The notes under the pieces were generated by a model that was not told the DNA's origin, made no database searches, and was given only the letters and a program-made list of their open reading frames with translations. Of a stretch of DNA of 64,000 nt, positions 34,253 through 42,114 are shown in pieces (within the stretch, counting starts at the first letter, position 1; each line of letters begins with the position of its first letter). Source of the DNA: Pacificoceanicola sp049803835 (GTDB taxonomy: Bacteria; Pseudomonadota; Alphaproteobacteria; Rhodobacterales; Rhodobacteraceae); NCBI RefSeq assembly GCF_049803835.1, contig NZ_JBNAGK010000005.1:1-64000 (forward strand). The letters are read 5' to 3'. The translations under genes were made by a program, and so were the position numbers.

Positions 34253-34696
34253 ATGAAACTGCAAGCACTCAATACTCTGGCGGCCCTTGCCCTGCTGGCC
34301 GCATCCCCGCTGGCGGCGCAGGATGCGCCAACCGGTGACGCGGCCAAGGGCGAGAAGGAATTCAACAAGTGCAAGGCCTGCCACATGATCGAGGGCCCGG
34401 ACGGCGCCATCGCGCGCGGCGGAAAGGTCGGCCCGAACCTCTATGGCGTCGTCGGACGGCAGGCGGGCACGATGGAAGGCTTCAGCTATTCCGACCTGAT
34501 GGTCGCGGCGGGCGAGAAGGGCCTGATGTGGAACGAAGGCGACTTCAAGACCTACGTCAAGGACGCCACCGCCTTCCTGCGCGAGTACACCGGCGAAAGC
34601 TCAGGACGGGGCAAGATGACGTTCAAGCTGAACAACGAGGAAGCGGCGGCCGATATCTGGGCCTACCTCGCCTCGGTCGGTCCGGCAACCAACTGA
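34253..34696 (+). CDS. cycA: cytochrome c2 (CycA)
   Basis: Soluble periplasmic electron carrier from the bc1 complex to the reaction centre. The 147-residue precursor has a signal peptide (MKLQALNTLAALALLAASPL-AAQ), the haem motif CKACH near residue 40, and the axial methionine in GKMTFKL near the C-terminus. ATG 34253 has GGGAGGACGG upstream. A GTG at 34196 overlapping the hemA stop is in the same frame and would add 19 basic residues before the signal peptide. Confidence 0.94.
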   Translation: MKLQALNTLAALALLAASPLAAQDAPTGDAAKGEKEFNKCKACHMIEGPDGAIARGGKVGPNLYGVVGRQAGTMEGFSYSDLMVAAGEKGLMWNEGDFKTYVKDATAFLREYTGESSGRGKMTFKLNNEEAAADIWAYLASVGPATN

Positions 34697-34713
34697 CGGT
34701 GTGACAGAACGGA

Positions 34714-34749
34714 AAGGCCCGGCAGGGGAGAGCTTGCCGGGCCTTTTTT
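34714..34749 (+). terminator. Rho-independent terminator after cycA
   Basis: An 11-bp perfect stem AAGGCCCGGCA / TGCCGGGCCTT with a 10-base loop, followed by a T-run (34744-34749). It closes the bchF-to-cycA operon. Seen from the other strand it has a short TTT tail and may also stop dxs transcripts, which end at 34769. Confidence 0.93.
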
Positions 34750-34768
34750 CATGCTCTGTGACGCCGGT

Positions 34769-36700
34769 TCAGTGCCCGACTGCAAAAGGCACGACGCGCC
34801 CTTCACGGGCACCCAGCGCGGCCCGGGCCGTTGCAGCAATGTCGGCGGCACTCATACCCGCATCGGCATACATCTCGTCCGGGCTGGCCTGCTGGATGTA
34901 GCGATCCGGCAGCGTCACGGCACGCAGGGCCAGGCCCCGGTCGAACACCCCGTGTCTGGCCAGCAGGTGCATGACAGCCGCGCCAAAGCCACCGGCACAG
35001 CCCTGCTCCACCGTGACCAGCGCCGCGTGGCCTCGCGCCAGCCGAAGGATCAGGTCGCTGTCCAGCGGCTTGGCAAAGCGGGCATCGGCGAGTGTCACGC
35101 TGTGCCCCTCCGCTTCGAGCAGGGCCGCCGCGGCATTGCATTCAGCCAGATGCGCACCAAAGCACAGGAGCGCCACGTCCTCGCCTTCCTGCACCACGCG
35201 CCCCTTGCCGATGTCGAGCACCTGACCGCGCTCGGGCAGCGCCACGCCGGTCCCCGCGCCACGCGGATAGCGGAAGGCGATCGGTCCGGCGTCATGCGCG
35301 GCGGCGGTGGCCACCATGTGGACAAGCTCCGCCTCGTCACTCGCAGCCATGACCACCATGCCCGGCAAAGCGCCAAGATAGGCAATGTCGAAGGCTCCCG
35401 CGTGCGTCGGCCCATCAGCACCCACAAGCCCCGCCCGGTCGATGGCAAAGCGCACGGGCAACCCCTGCAAGGCGACGTCATGCACCACCTGATCATAAGC
35501 GCGTTGCAGGAAGGTCGAGTAGATCGCGCAGAACGGCTTGAGCCCCGCCGCCGCCATCCCGGCAGCAAAGGTCACACCGTGCTGTTCGGCAATGCCCACG
35601 TCGAACACCCGGTTGGGAAAGCGGTCCGCCATGATGTTGACCCCGGTCCCCGAAGGCATGGCGGCGGTCACGGCGACGATGTCGGGATCGCGGGCGGCCT
35701 CCTCGGTCAGGGCCTTGCCGAAGACGGAGGTGTAGCTGGGTGCGCTCGCCGCCTTCTTCGCCTGCGTGCCGGTCAGCACGTCGAATTTCGCCACGCCATG
35801 GCCCCGGTCCGCACTGCCCTCCGCCGGCGCATAGCCCTTGCCCTTCACCGTGCAACAATGGATCACGATAGGCCTTGTCGCCCGCGCCCGCGCGGCGCGC
35901 AGCACGGGCAGAAGCTGCGCCATGTCGTGGCCGTCGATGGGGCCAATGTAGTCGAAGCCCAGTTGCTCGAACAGCGTGCCGGTGCCGGTCATGCCCGTCA
36001 CCAGCTGCCGTGCGCGGCGGGCACCGTCACGCATCGGGGGTGGCAAGGCGGCCTCGAACCCCTCGGCCAGCGCCTGCATCCCGGCAAAGGGTTTGCCCGC
36101 ATAAAGCCCGCTCAGGTAACGCGACATCGCCCCCACCGGCGGTGCGATGCTCATCTCATTGTCGTTGAGGATCACGAACAGCCGCCGCCCCTCGGACCCG
36201 GCATTGTTCAGCGCCTCATAGGCCATGCCCGCGCTGATGCTGCCGTCGCCAATGACGGCGATGGCATCGCCCACCGGATGCCCCATGTCCCGCGCCACGG
36301 CAAAACCGAGCGCCGCGCTGATGGATGTGGAGGAATGTGCCGCGCCAAACGGATCGAACCGGCTCTCGCTGCGCTTGGTGAAGCCGGAAAGCCCGTCCTT
36401 CTGGCGCAAGGTACGGATGCGGTCGCGGCGTCCGGTCAGGATCTTGTGCGGGTAACACTGGTGCCCGACGTCCCAGATCAGCTTGTCCACCGGCGTATTG
36501 AACACCGCGTGGATCGCCACGCTGAGTTCGACCACGCCAAGCCCGGAGCCGAGATGGCCGCCAGTCTGCGAGACCGCGTCGATGGTCTCGGCCCTGAGCT
36601 CGTCCGCAAGCCGGGCGAGATCGCGGTCGCTCATCTGCCGCAGGTCGGACGGAGCGGAAACCCGGTCCAGAAGCGGTGTGTGTGGTGAAGACTTGTCCAT
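34769..36700 (-). CDS. dxs: 1-deoxy-D-xylulose-5-phosphate synthase Dxs
   Basis: Thiamine-diphosphate enzyme making DXP from pyruvate and glyceraldehyde 3-phosphate, the first step of the MEP isoprenoid route for carotenoids and the phytyl tail. The 643-residue protein has WDVGHQCYPHKILTGRRD, the TPP motif GDGSISAGMAYEALNNAG and the transketolase-like DRAGLVGADGPTHAG. It follows pufC on the same strand after 188 bases and converges on cycA. Confidence 0.96.
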   Translation of the reverse strand: MDKSSPHTPLLDRVSAPSDLRQMSDRDLARLADELRAETIDAVSQTGGHLGSGLGVVELSVAIHAVFNTPVDKLIWDVGHQCYPHKILTGRRDRIRTLRQKDGLSGFTKRSESRFDPFGAAHSSTSISAALGFAVARDMGHPVGDAIAVIGDGSISAGMAYEALNNAGSEGRRLFVILNDNEMSIAPPVGAMSRYLSGLYAGKPFAGMQALAEGFEAALPPPMRDGARRARQLVTGMTGTGTLFEQLGFDYIGPIDGHDMAQLLPVLRAARARATRPIVIHCCTVKGKGYAPAEGSADRGHGVAKFDVLTGTQAKKAASAPSYTSVFGKALTEEAARDPDIVAVTAAMPSGTGVNIMADRFPNRVFDVGIAEQHGVTFAAGMAAAGLKPFCAIYSTFLQRAYDQVVHDVALQGLPVRFAIDRAGLVGADGPTHAGAFDIAYLGALPGMVVMAASDEAELVHMVATAAAHDAGPIAFRYPRGAGTGVALPERGQVLDIGKGRVVQEGEDVALLCFGAHLAECNAAAALLEAEGHSVTLADARFAKPLDSDLILRLARGHAALVTVEQGCAGGFGAAVMHLLARHGVFDRGLALRAVTLPDRYIQQASPDEMYADAGMSAADIAATARAALGAREGRVVPFAVGH

Positions 36701-36859
36701 GGCGCGCCTCCCTTCGGCGACTGGCGCCGACGGCAGGATGCGCGGTCGGCGCGGTCAGACGTTTCGGGAATCAGACCGGAGATGGATTGCAACTGTCCCG
36801 GGAACGCCGCAGGCGTGGCAGGGTATTTGCAATGCACCGGCTTTCCGAAACGGTCGTAA

Positions 36860-36882
36860 CCCCGGACGCGGAGCGCCCGGGG
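36860..36882 (-). terminator. hairpin after pufC
   Basis: CCCCGG / CCGGGG outer stem extended by CGC / GCG, starting 7 bases after the pufC stop. Only a short T-rich stretch follows on the minus strand, so it may act as 3'-end stabiliser of the puf mRNA rather than a strong terminator. The remaining 36701-36859 holds the dxs upstream region without a clear promoter. Confidence 0.45.
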
Positions 36883-36888
36883 CCTGGA

Positions 36889-37971
36889 TCACTCGTACTG
36901 CACCTCGCCGCTGGTCGCGAGTTCCGGCCAGTCAGCGATCACGTTCAACCCTTGCAAGGGGCGCTGATAGCCCTTGTGGCAGGTCGCACAGGCGGCCTTC
37001 GGACCATCGCCCATCGGACCCATCCTTTCCGCAGGCAGCAGCCCTTCGAGCGAGACGAGGTAGTCGTTGTTCAGTTCCTGCACCATGGCAATGCCAAGCG
37101 AGGCCGTGGCCCACTGAGGCGTCACCTGCCCGCCGTCGTAGAAGGCCCGCGTGTTGTGACACAGAGTGCAGTTCACGTTCAGCGAGTTGGCGAAGTAGTT
37201 CATCAGGGCATAGGTCCGCTCGGCGTTCTGGATGCCCGGATAGCCATCCTGCCCCGGCACCCCGGCAACCCGGCTTTCGAGGTCATGCACGGCGATGGTG
37301 CCGTAATCGACCAGATAGGCGCGCAGCGCATCGGTGGGCAGGGAGGTGTAGGAGGTCAGCGGCGTCACATGGTTCTGCGTCGCCGCCCAGCCTTGCGCGG
37401 CCTTCAGCGGAGCGGCGTCGAACCAGACGTCGCTCGGCACCGGCTCACCGCGGTGGCAGGTGTAACAGGTCACACCCGCCGCGCCGTTGGCGTTGACATG
37501 GCCGTCCCAGTTCTCGTTGAGGTTCCGGGTCATGCCGATCATGATGGTGCCGACGGTGGTCTGGTAGCTGTCCGGGTTCTCGAAGAGATCGGGAATGCCG
37601 GTCCAGGCCCGCATCGCGGTCAGAAGGCGGTCATAGTTCTCCACCGTCAGCCCTTCGAGACCGGCGGGCACGGTCTCCCGCGCATCCCCGGCCAGCTGCG
37701 CCCCCGCCGCCGGCACGACCGGCGCTGAGGTGCTTTCCAGAAAGCCGGCAATGGTCGGGTCCGGCGTCGTTGCACTGGCGGCGAACTTCGTCACCATCAT
37801 GCCGGTGCCGCGCGGCCCGGTTTGCAGGCTCTCCGTCCGGTAGGGTTGCCCCAGCATCACCAGCGCGACGACTGCGATCACCGCCACGCCGATGGTGCCG
37901 AAGATTATGGCGGGACGTTCGACATCGGTCGGATTGTCCCGGTTCCATTGGTTGAACCACTTGGGAAGCAT
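36889..37971 (-). CDS. pufC: reaction-centre cytochrome c subunit PufC (three-haem form)
   Basis: Membrane-anchored periplasmic cytochrome that re-reduces the special pair. The 360-residue protein has an N-terminal hydrophobic anchor (IIFGTIGVAVIAVVALVMLG, ~22-41) rather than a lipobox. CxxCH motifs occur at 169-173 (CYTCH), 268-272 (CTLCH) and 328-332 (CATCH). Spacings (99, 60) match haems 2, 3 and 4 of tetrahaem PufC; the region where haem 1 should be (around residue 124) reads RAWTGIPDLFENPDSY without cysteines. Three-haem PufC is known in Rhodovulum. It begins 3 bases after pufM. Confidence 0.95.
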   Translation of the reverse strand: MLPKWFNQWNRDNPTDVERPAIIFGTIGVAVIAVVALVMLGQPYRTESLQTGPRGTGMMVTKFAASATTPDPTIAGFLESTSAPVVPAAGAQLAGDARETVPAGLEGLTVENYDRLLTAMRAWTGIPDLFENPDSYQTTVGTIMIGMTRNLNENWDGHVNANGAAGVTCYTCHRGEPVPSDVWFDAAPLKAAQGWAATQNHVTPLTSYTSLPTDALRAYLVDYGTIAVHDLESRVAGVPGQDGYPGIQNAERTYALMNYFANSLNVNCTLCHNTRAFYDGGQVTPQWATASLGIAMVQELNNDYLVSLEGLLPAERMGPMGDGPKAACATCHKGYQRPLQGLNVIADWPELATSGEVQYE

Positions 37972-37974
37972 GGC

Positions 37975-38961
37975 TTAGTCCCCCTGTCCGGTGAAGGCTT
38001 CGTAACTGCCGAAGCTGTCGTAGCCATAAGAGCCGTCATACATCGGTGCGAAGTGATGCTCCTGTGCCCAGATGAACCAGTTGTCGACCACCGTGCCGGT
38101 CAGCAGGATTCCGATGCCGCCGGTGATCGGCGTCAGGACGGCGAACCACCAGGCCCAGCGATGGATGCCCTCCATCGTGGCGTTGAACCCCATGGTCCAG
38201 CGCCAGAACAGCGCCGCGCGTTCACTCGCCGTGCCCCGGTCGACGATCTGTTCGAGTTCGCGGTCGCCGCCGAAACGCGTCACCGCGAGGATCGTTGCCC
38301 CATGCATGGCGAACAGCAGGACCGAGCCATAGAGGAAGACGATCGAGAGACAGTGGAACGGGTTGTAGTAGAGATTGCCGTAGCGAATGCTGAATGCCGT
38401 CGTCCAGTCGAGGTGCGGGAAGATGCCGTAGGGCACCGCCTCCGACCACGATCCCATCAGGATCGGACGGAACAAGCCGAGCACGAGGAACAGCCAGATC
38501 GCGGAAGCAAAGGCCCAGGCGACATGCTTGCCCATCTTGTGCTGCTCGGCGAGCAGGTACGTCCGGAGCCACCAGGTGCAGACACTGACCAGCAGCAGGA
38601 AACTGGCGATGATGTACCAGCCGCCTTCCTGCAAGGGCGGCATCTTGAGCCCGTACTCCGGGCTGGGCGGCTCCAGCGCCAGCCAGAACCCCTGCCGCAG
38701 GAACTCCGGAATGGACCAGTTGACCTGCGCCAGCATGTTGAGCCCGATGATGTTCAGGCACAGGATGAAGGTCGCCGCGCTGACCATCCCGGTCCAGCCG
38801 AGGTAGATCGGACCCAGCTGCGCATTGCCCACCCAGCCGATCAGGCGGCTGTAGAAGGGCGCACCGATGCGCTCGTCCATCATGTTGTTTTCATTGTCCA
38901 TGCCCCACTCGGGCGGACCCTGAACTTGCACTTGCGTGAAAATGTTCTGATAGCTCGGCAT
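37975..38961 (-). CDS. pufM: photosynthetic reaction centre M subunit PufM
   Basis: Binds, with PufL, the bacteriochlorophylls, bacteriopheophytins, quinones and iron. The 328-residue protein has five membrane helices and family motifs (FWLALEPPSPEYGL, LGLFRPILMGSWSEAVPYGI, YYNPFHCLSIVFLYGSVLLF, EGIHRWAWWFAVLT). The C-terminus is extended (AQEHHFAPMYDGSYGYDSFG) as usual where a PufC is bound. ATG 38961 follows the pufL stop by two bases. No pufX follows. Confidence 0.97.
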   Translation of the reverse strand: MPSYQNIFTQVQVQGPPEWGMDNENNMMDERIGAPFYSRLIGWVGNAQLGPIYLGWTGMVSAATFILCLNIIGLNMLAQVNWSIPEFLRQGFWLALEPPSPEYGLKMPPLQEGGWYIIASFLLLVSVCTWWLRTYLLAEQHKMGKHVAWAFASAIWLFLVLGLFRPILMGSWSEAVPYGIFPHLDWTTAFSIRYGNLYYNPFHCLSIVFLYGSVLLFAMHGATILAVTRFGGDRELEQIVDRGTASERAALFWRWTMGFNATMEGIHRWAWWFAVLTPITGGIGILLTGTVVDNWFIWAQEHHFAPMYDGSYGYDSFGSYEAFTGQGD

Positions 38962-38963
38962 GA

Positions 38964-39818
38964 TCACATACCCCCCGTCGAAACCATCTGGGACTCGGGC
39001 CAGAAGGGCAGTTCGAGCCACCAGTTCCACCATTCCGGCCAGCCCTCGGTCCAGACCGGACCGGAGATGATGATGCAGACCGCCGAGAAGAAGACCGCGT
39101 TGATCGCCAGCAGGAAGCCCAGCCGGTGAATGCCCAGCGTGCCCACCGAATAGCCGATGAAGTCACGGAAGAACGTGTCCTCGTGATCGGGCGATTTCAT
39201 CTCCTCGCCCTTTTCCGGATTGGCCGCCGACAGGATCAGACCGCCATGCAGCGCCAGCGCGAAGCAGGTCGCGAAGAACAGCGAAACCGCCAGCATGTGC
39301 GCCGGGTTGTAATGGAAATGCAGGTAAGCGTAGCCGGTGTTGCTGACCCAGTCGAGATGGCTGAAGATGCCATAGGGAAAGCCGTAACCCCACGCGCCCA
39401 TGAGCAGCGGGCGGAATATCACCAGCGTCATGTAGGCGAGGATCGCGAAGCTGAAGGCGAAGGGCACATGATAGCCCATGCCCAGCTTGCGGCAGATTTC
39501 CACCTCGCGCAGCGCCCAGCTGATGAAGGCGCCGGTGGCGCACATGGTGATGATCTGCCACAGCCCGCCCTCCATCAGTGGCGCCATGCCGAGACCGTAG
39601 CGGATGTCAGGGGGTGCGATGTTGATCAGCCAGGGGTTCCATGTCCCCTGATGCGCCGCGCCCCACAGGATGAGGATCGTGCCGAGCGCCGCGAAGAAGA
39701 TCGTCGTGACGCCGAAGAAGCCCACGTAGAACGGACCCACCCAGAAATCGAAGAGATCGCCTCCGATGAGCGTGCCGCCGCGGACCCGGTATTTTCTTTC
39801 AAAGCTGAGCAATGCCAT
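38964..39818 (-). CDS. pufL: photosynthetic reaction centre L subunit PufL
   Basis: The 284-residue L subunit starts MALLSFERKYRVRGGTLIGG and has five membrane helices; conserved segments include FDFWVGPFYVGFFGV, GMGYHVPFAFSFAILAYMTL, FHYNPAHMLAVSLFFATCFA and DTFFRDFIGYSVGTLGIHRL with the special-pair and iron histidines. CGGAGGACGCAC lies before ATG 39818; the frame to 39833 is an unneeded extension. Confidence 0.97.
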   Translation of the reverse strand: MALLSFERKYRVRGGTLIGGDLFDFWVGPFYVGFFGVTTIFFAALGTILILWGAAHQGTWNPWLINIAPPDIRYGLGMAPLMEGGLWQIITMCATGAFISWALREVEICRKLGMGYHVPFAFSFAILAYMTLVIFRPLLMGAWGYGFPYGIFSHLDWVSNTGYAYLHFHYNPAHMLAVSLFFATCFALALHGGLILSAANPEKGEEMKSPDHEDTFFRDFIGYSVGTLGIHRLGFLLAINAVFFSAVCIIISGPVWTEGWPEWWNWWLELPFWPESQMVSTGGM

Positions 39819-39890
39819 GTGCGTCCTCCGCATTCAGGTGGCCGGTTCCGTCGGATGTCGCGGCGGGCCGTCGCTTGCCGATCGTTGGTC

Positions 39891-39910
39891 GCGGGCGGCG
39901 AACCGCCCGC
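39891..39910 (-). other. pufA-pufL intercistronic mRNA hairpin
   Basis: Perfect 8-bp stem GCGGGCGG / CCGCCCGC with a 4-base loop (UUCG in the minus-strand RNA), 31 bases after the pufA stop and 72 before pufL. In Rhodobacter capsulatus a hairpin at this place protects pufBA mRNA from 3' decay and gives the excess of antenna over reaction-centre proteins. The same role is inferred here. Confidence 0.85.
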
Positions 39911-39941
39911 AACCGGAAGCGTGAAGGTGAGCGGGGTGCGC

Positions 39942-40106
39942 TCACTCGCTCGCGGCACGGGACGCGGCAGCATTCTCGAACCAGTTGACGCCATTGGACA
40001 GAACCACCAGGTGGATCATCACGGCCAAAAGGAACAGGAAAACGCCTTGCGCCACGAACACGCGGCGGGGATCGAAAATGAGCCAGATCTTGTAGAACTT
40101 CGACAT
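39942..40106 (-). CDS. pufA: light-harvesting 1 alpha subunit PufA
   Basis: A 54-residue antenna polypeptide, MSKFYKIWLIFDPRRVFVAQ, with one membrane helix and the bacteriochlorophyll-binding His32 (AVMIHLVVLS). ATG 40106 lies 13 bases after the pufB stop, with GGAAGGATC as ribosome site. Confidence 0.97.
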   Translation of the reverse strand: MSKFYKIWLIFDPRRVFVAQGVFLFLLAVMIHLVVLSNGVNWFENAAASRAASE

Positions 40107-40119
40107 GATCGATCCTTCC

Positions 40120-40269
40120 TCAGAACCAGGGAGCCCAGATGTAGGTCGCCAGATGGGCGACCACTGCAACAGCCACGAACAGCCAGAGGCCGCTCATATA
40201 GACCGAATGCAGCTCCTGGGCCTGCTCGTCGGTGAGACCTGTGAATGACAGGTCGGTGTTATCAGCCAT
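40120..40269 (-). CDS. pufB: light-harvesting 1 beta subunit PufB
   Basis: A 49-residue antenna polypeptide, MADNTDLSFTGLTDEQAQEL then HSVYMSGLWLFVAVAVVAHL, with the conserved His21 and the bacteriochlorophyll ligand His39, ending WAPWF. ATG 40269 follows CCGGAGGAAAG. Confidence 0.97.
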   Translation of the reverse strand: MADNTDLSFTGLTDEQAQELHSVYMSGLWLFVAVAVVAHLATYIWAPWF

Positions 40270-40325
40270 GAACTTTCCTCCGGAACGTTGCTGCTGACGC
40301 CGCATACCCTGCGGCCGGGACCCGA

Positions 40326-40410
40326 GGCCCCTTGCGGGGCCGGGGGACCTGTCCGCCCGTGTCCGGGCGGCCAGTGGCGGAACTCGGATCGGACGCGCCC
40401 CTCGCGCGTC
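40326..40410 (-). other. hairpin cluster between pufQ and pufB
   Basis: The 139-base gap between pufQ and pufB contains three stable inverted repeats: GGCCCC-TTGC-GGGGCC (40326-40341), CCGCCCG-TGTC-CGGGCGG (40353-40370) and GACGCG-N7-CGCGTC (40392-40410, overlapping the pufQ stop). They would shield the 5' end of the processed pufBALM mRNA or help separate it from the bchCXYZ-pufQ transcript; the role is inferred. Confidence 0.7.
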
Positions 40411-40633
40411 AGACCGAGAAGATCAGGGGTGTCGTGCTCTCCGCCTCGACCCAGGCCCGGGCCAGCGGCCCTTGCACGTTGAGCGACTGCCGCCGCCCGA
40501 CATCGCGCATCCAGCCAAGCATGCAGCCGGGCAGCGCGATCAGGAAGATTGCGGTGAAGTAGACATAGAATTCGGTGGTGCGGCGGCGGCCCGTGCGGTG
40601 CGCGCGCTGCGGGATGGAGGTGGCGTCGGTCAT
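40409..40633 (-). CDS. pufQ: PufQ, bacteriochlorophyll/RC assembly regulator
   Basis: A 74-residue single-span membrane protein: basic N-terminus (QRAHRTGRRRTTEFYVYF), hydrophobic segment TAIFLIALPGCMLGWM and polar tail ending PLIFSV. Size, topology and position (between bchZ and pufB) identify PufQ, required for normal bacteriochlorophyll formation in Rhodobacter. ATG 40633 overlaps the bchZ stop (ATGA), making it the end of the bchCXYZ coupled block. Confidence 0.9.
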   Translation of the reverse strand: MTDATSIPQRAHRTGRRRTTEFYVYFTAIFLIALPGCMLGWMRDVGRRQSLNVQGPLARAWVEAESTTPLIFSV

Positions 40634-42114
40634 GGCTCTGTCTCCTCGGTTTTCTGTTTGGTGGCGTCTCCGGGGGCCAGCGCCCGCACGGTTTCCAGCA
40701 CGACGCGCTCGGCGCCGCCGCGAAGCGCGGCCTCCTCCGCCGCGTCCCGCAAGGTCTTGGCCGCCGAGATCCGGGTCAGCACCGGATGGCTGGCAACGAT
40801 CCTGTCCAGCTCTGCGCTGGCATCCGCATCCCAAGGGAAGTCGCGCCGCAGCGGCGTCGGCGTCGCCGCGCCCGCGTCCATCTCGCTGCCCAGCGGCAGG
40901 ATGTGGAACAGCGCGTCGAAGAGCCCGTTGCAGACCTCCTGCAAAAGGTATGTCGCGCCCGCGTAGCCCATGAACGGTGTACCCGTGGCGCGGCGGATCG
41001 CGGCGCCCGGAAAGCTCGCCGGCAAGAACGCCGGACTTGGCCCATGCCCGCCTTTCAGCTCGGCGAGGTAGATCTTCTCGTTGATCGACCCCATCAGGAT
41101 CAGCGGCCGGTGCCGGGCGATCAGCCCGCGCACTTGGTCGTTGTCCGTCTTCGTCCCCGCCTTGCGCGCCACCGCAAAGGCACAGGGCAACCCGAGATCG
41201 CCCTCCAGATAATGCCGCACGCCCCGCGCGTAGGTCTCGGACGCCACGATGCCGAAACTGGCGGTGGCGAAGAAATCCTGCGTTACGGACCGCCACAGGT
41301 CCCAGACCGGCTTGATCGTCGAATGCTTCTCGCGCGTGATGAACGGCTCCGGGTCCAGCCCGAGCAGGTCGCCCAGCGTGCGCAGGAACTTCGTCGTGCT
41401 CTCGACGCCGATGGGGGCTTGCAGGTAGGGCTTGTCCAGCACCTCCGCCAGACCCCGCCCGAATTCGCGGTAGAGGCAGATGTTGACATCGGCATTCACC
41501 AGATCGCGCATCTCGGCCAGATGTGCGCCCAGCGGCATCACCATGTTGACCTCCGCGCCGATCCCCTCGACCAGCCTGCGGATCTCCGCCAGATCGGACG
41601 GAATGTTGAACGTGCCGTACATCGGCCCGAGGATGTTGACGCGCGGCTTCGCGCCCGCCTCGCGCTTGCGTTCCTTCGGCATCCGGCCCTTGGTCATGCC
41701 GAACTCTGTGAACAGCCAGGTCATTGCGCGGTCGGCGGCCTGCCACTGGTCCTCGTCGATGGTGCGCGGCAGAAAGCGCTGGATGTTGGTGCCCTGCGGC
41801 GTGACCCCGCCGCCGATCATCTCGGCAATCGAGCCGGTGACGACCACCGCGGGCAAAGCCGGATCGAGCGTGCCCCAGGCCCGGCTCATCGCCTCCTCGG
41901 TGCCCTTGCGGCCCAGTTCCTCCTCGCCCAGACCCGTCACCACGATGGGCAACTCATGCGGCGGCAAGGCGTCGGTGTAGTGCAGCACGGAGGTCACCGG
42001 CAGGTTCTCGCAGCCCACGGGTCCGTCGATCACCACCTGAAGGCCCTTCACGGCACAGAAGGCATAGACAGCCCCCCAATATCCCCCGGCGCGGTCATGA
42101 TCCTGAATCAGCAT
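40630..42114 (-). CDS. bchZ: chlorophyllide a reductase subunit BchZ
   Basis: With BchY forms the nitrogenase-like component reducing ring B of chlorophyllide a. The 494-residue protein has DHDRAGGYWGAVYAFCAVKG, VIDGPVGCENLPVTSVLHYT, VVTGSIAEMIGGGV and GPMYGTFNIPSDLAEIRRLV. Its start lies 118 bases after bchY, a gap with two palindromic repeats bridged by a 41-codon open frame. Its end is coupled to pufQ. Confidence 0.96.
   Translation of the reverse strand: MLIQDHDRAGGYWGAVYAFCAVKGLQVVIDGPVGCENLPVTSVLHYTDALPPHELPIVVTGLGEEELGRKGTEEAMSRAWGTLDPALPAVVVTGSIAEMIGGGVTPQGTNIQRFLPRTIDEDQWQAADRAMTWLFTEFGMTKGRMPKERKREAGAKPRVNILGPMYGTFNIPSDLAEIRRLVEGIGAEVNMVMPLGAHLAEMRDLVNADVNICLYREFGRGLAEVLDKPYLQAPIGVESTTKFLRTLGDLLGLDPEPFITREKHSTIKPVWDLWRSVTQDFFATASFGIVASETYARGVRHYLEGDLGLPCAFAVARKAGTKTDNDQVRGLIARHRPLILMGSINEKIYLAELKGGHGPSPAFLPASFPGAAIRRATGTPFMGYAGATYLLQEVCNGLFDALFHILPLGSEMDAGAATPTPLRRDFPWDADASAELDRIVASHPVLTRISAAKTLRDAAEEAALRGGAERVVLETVRALAPGDATKQKTEETEP

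Noticed and set aside
36701..37974. A pufX gene after pufM
   Set aside because: pufM is followed after 3 bases by pufC; no small single-span protein of PufX type is present, as expected for PufC-containing species.
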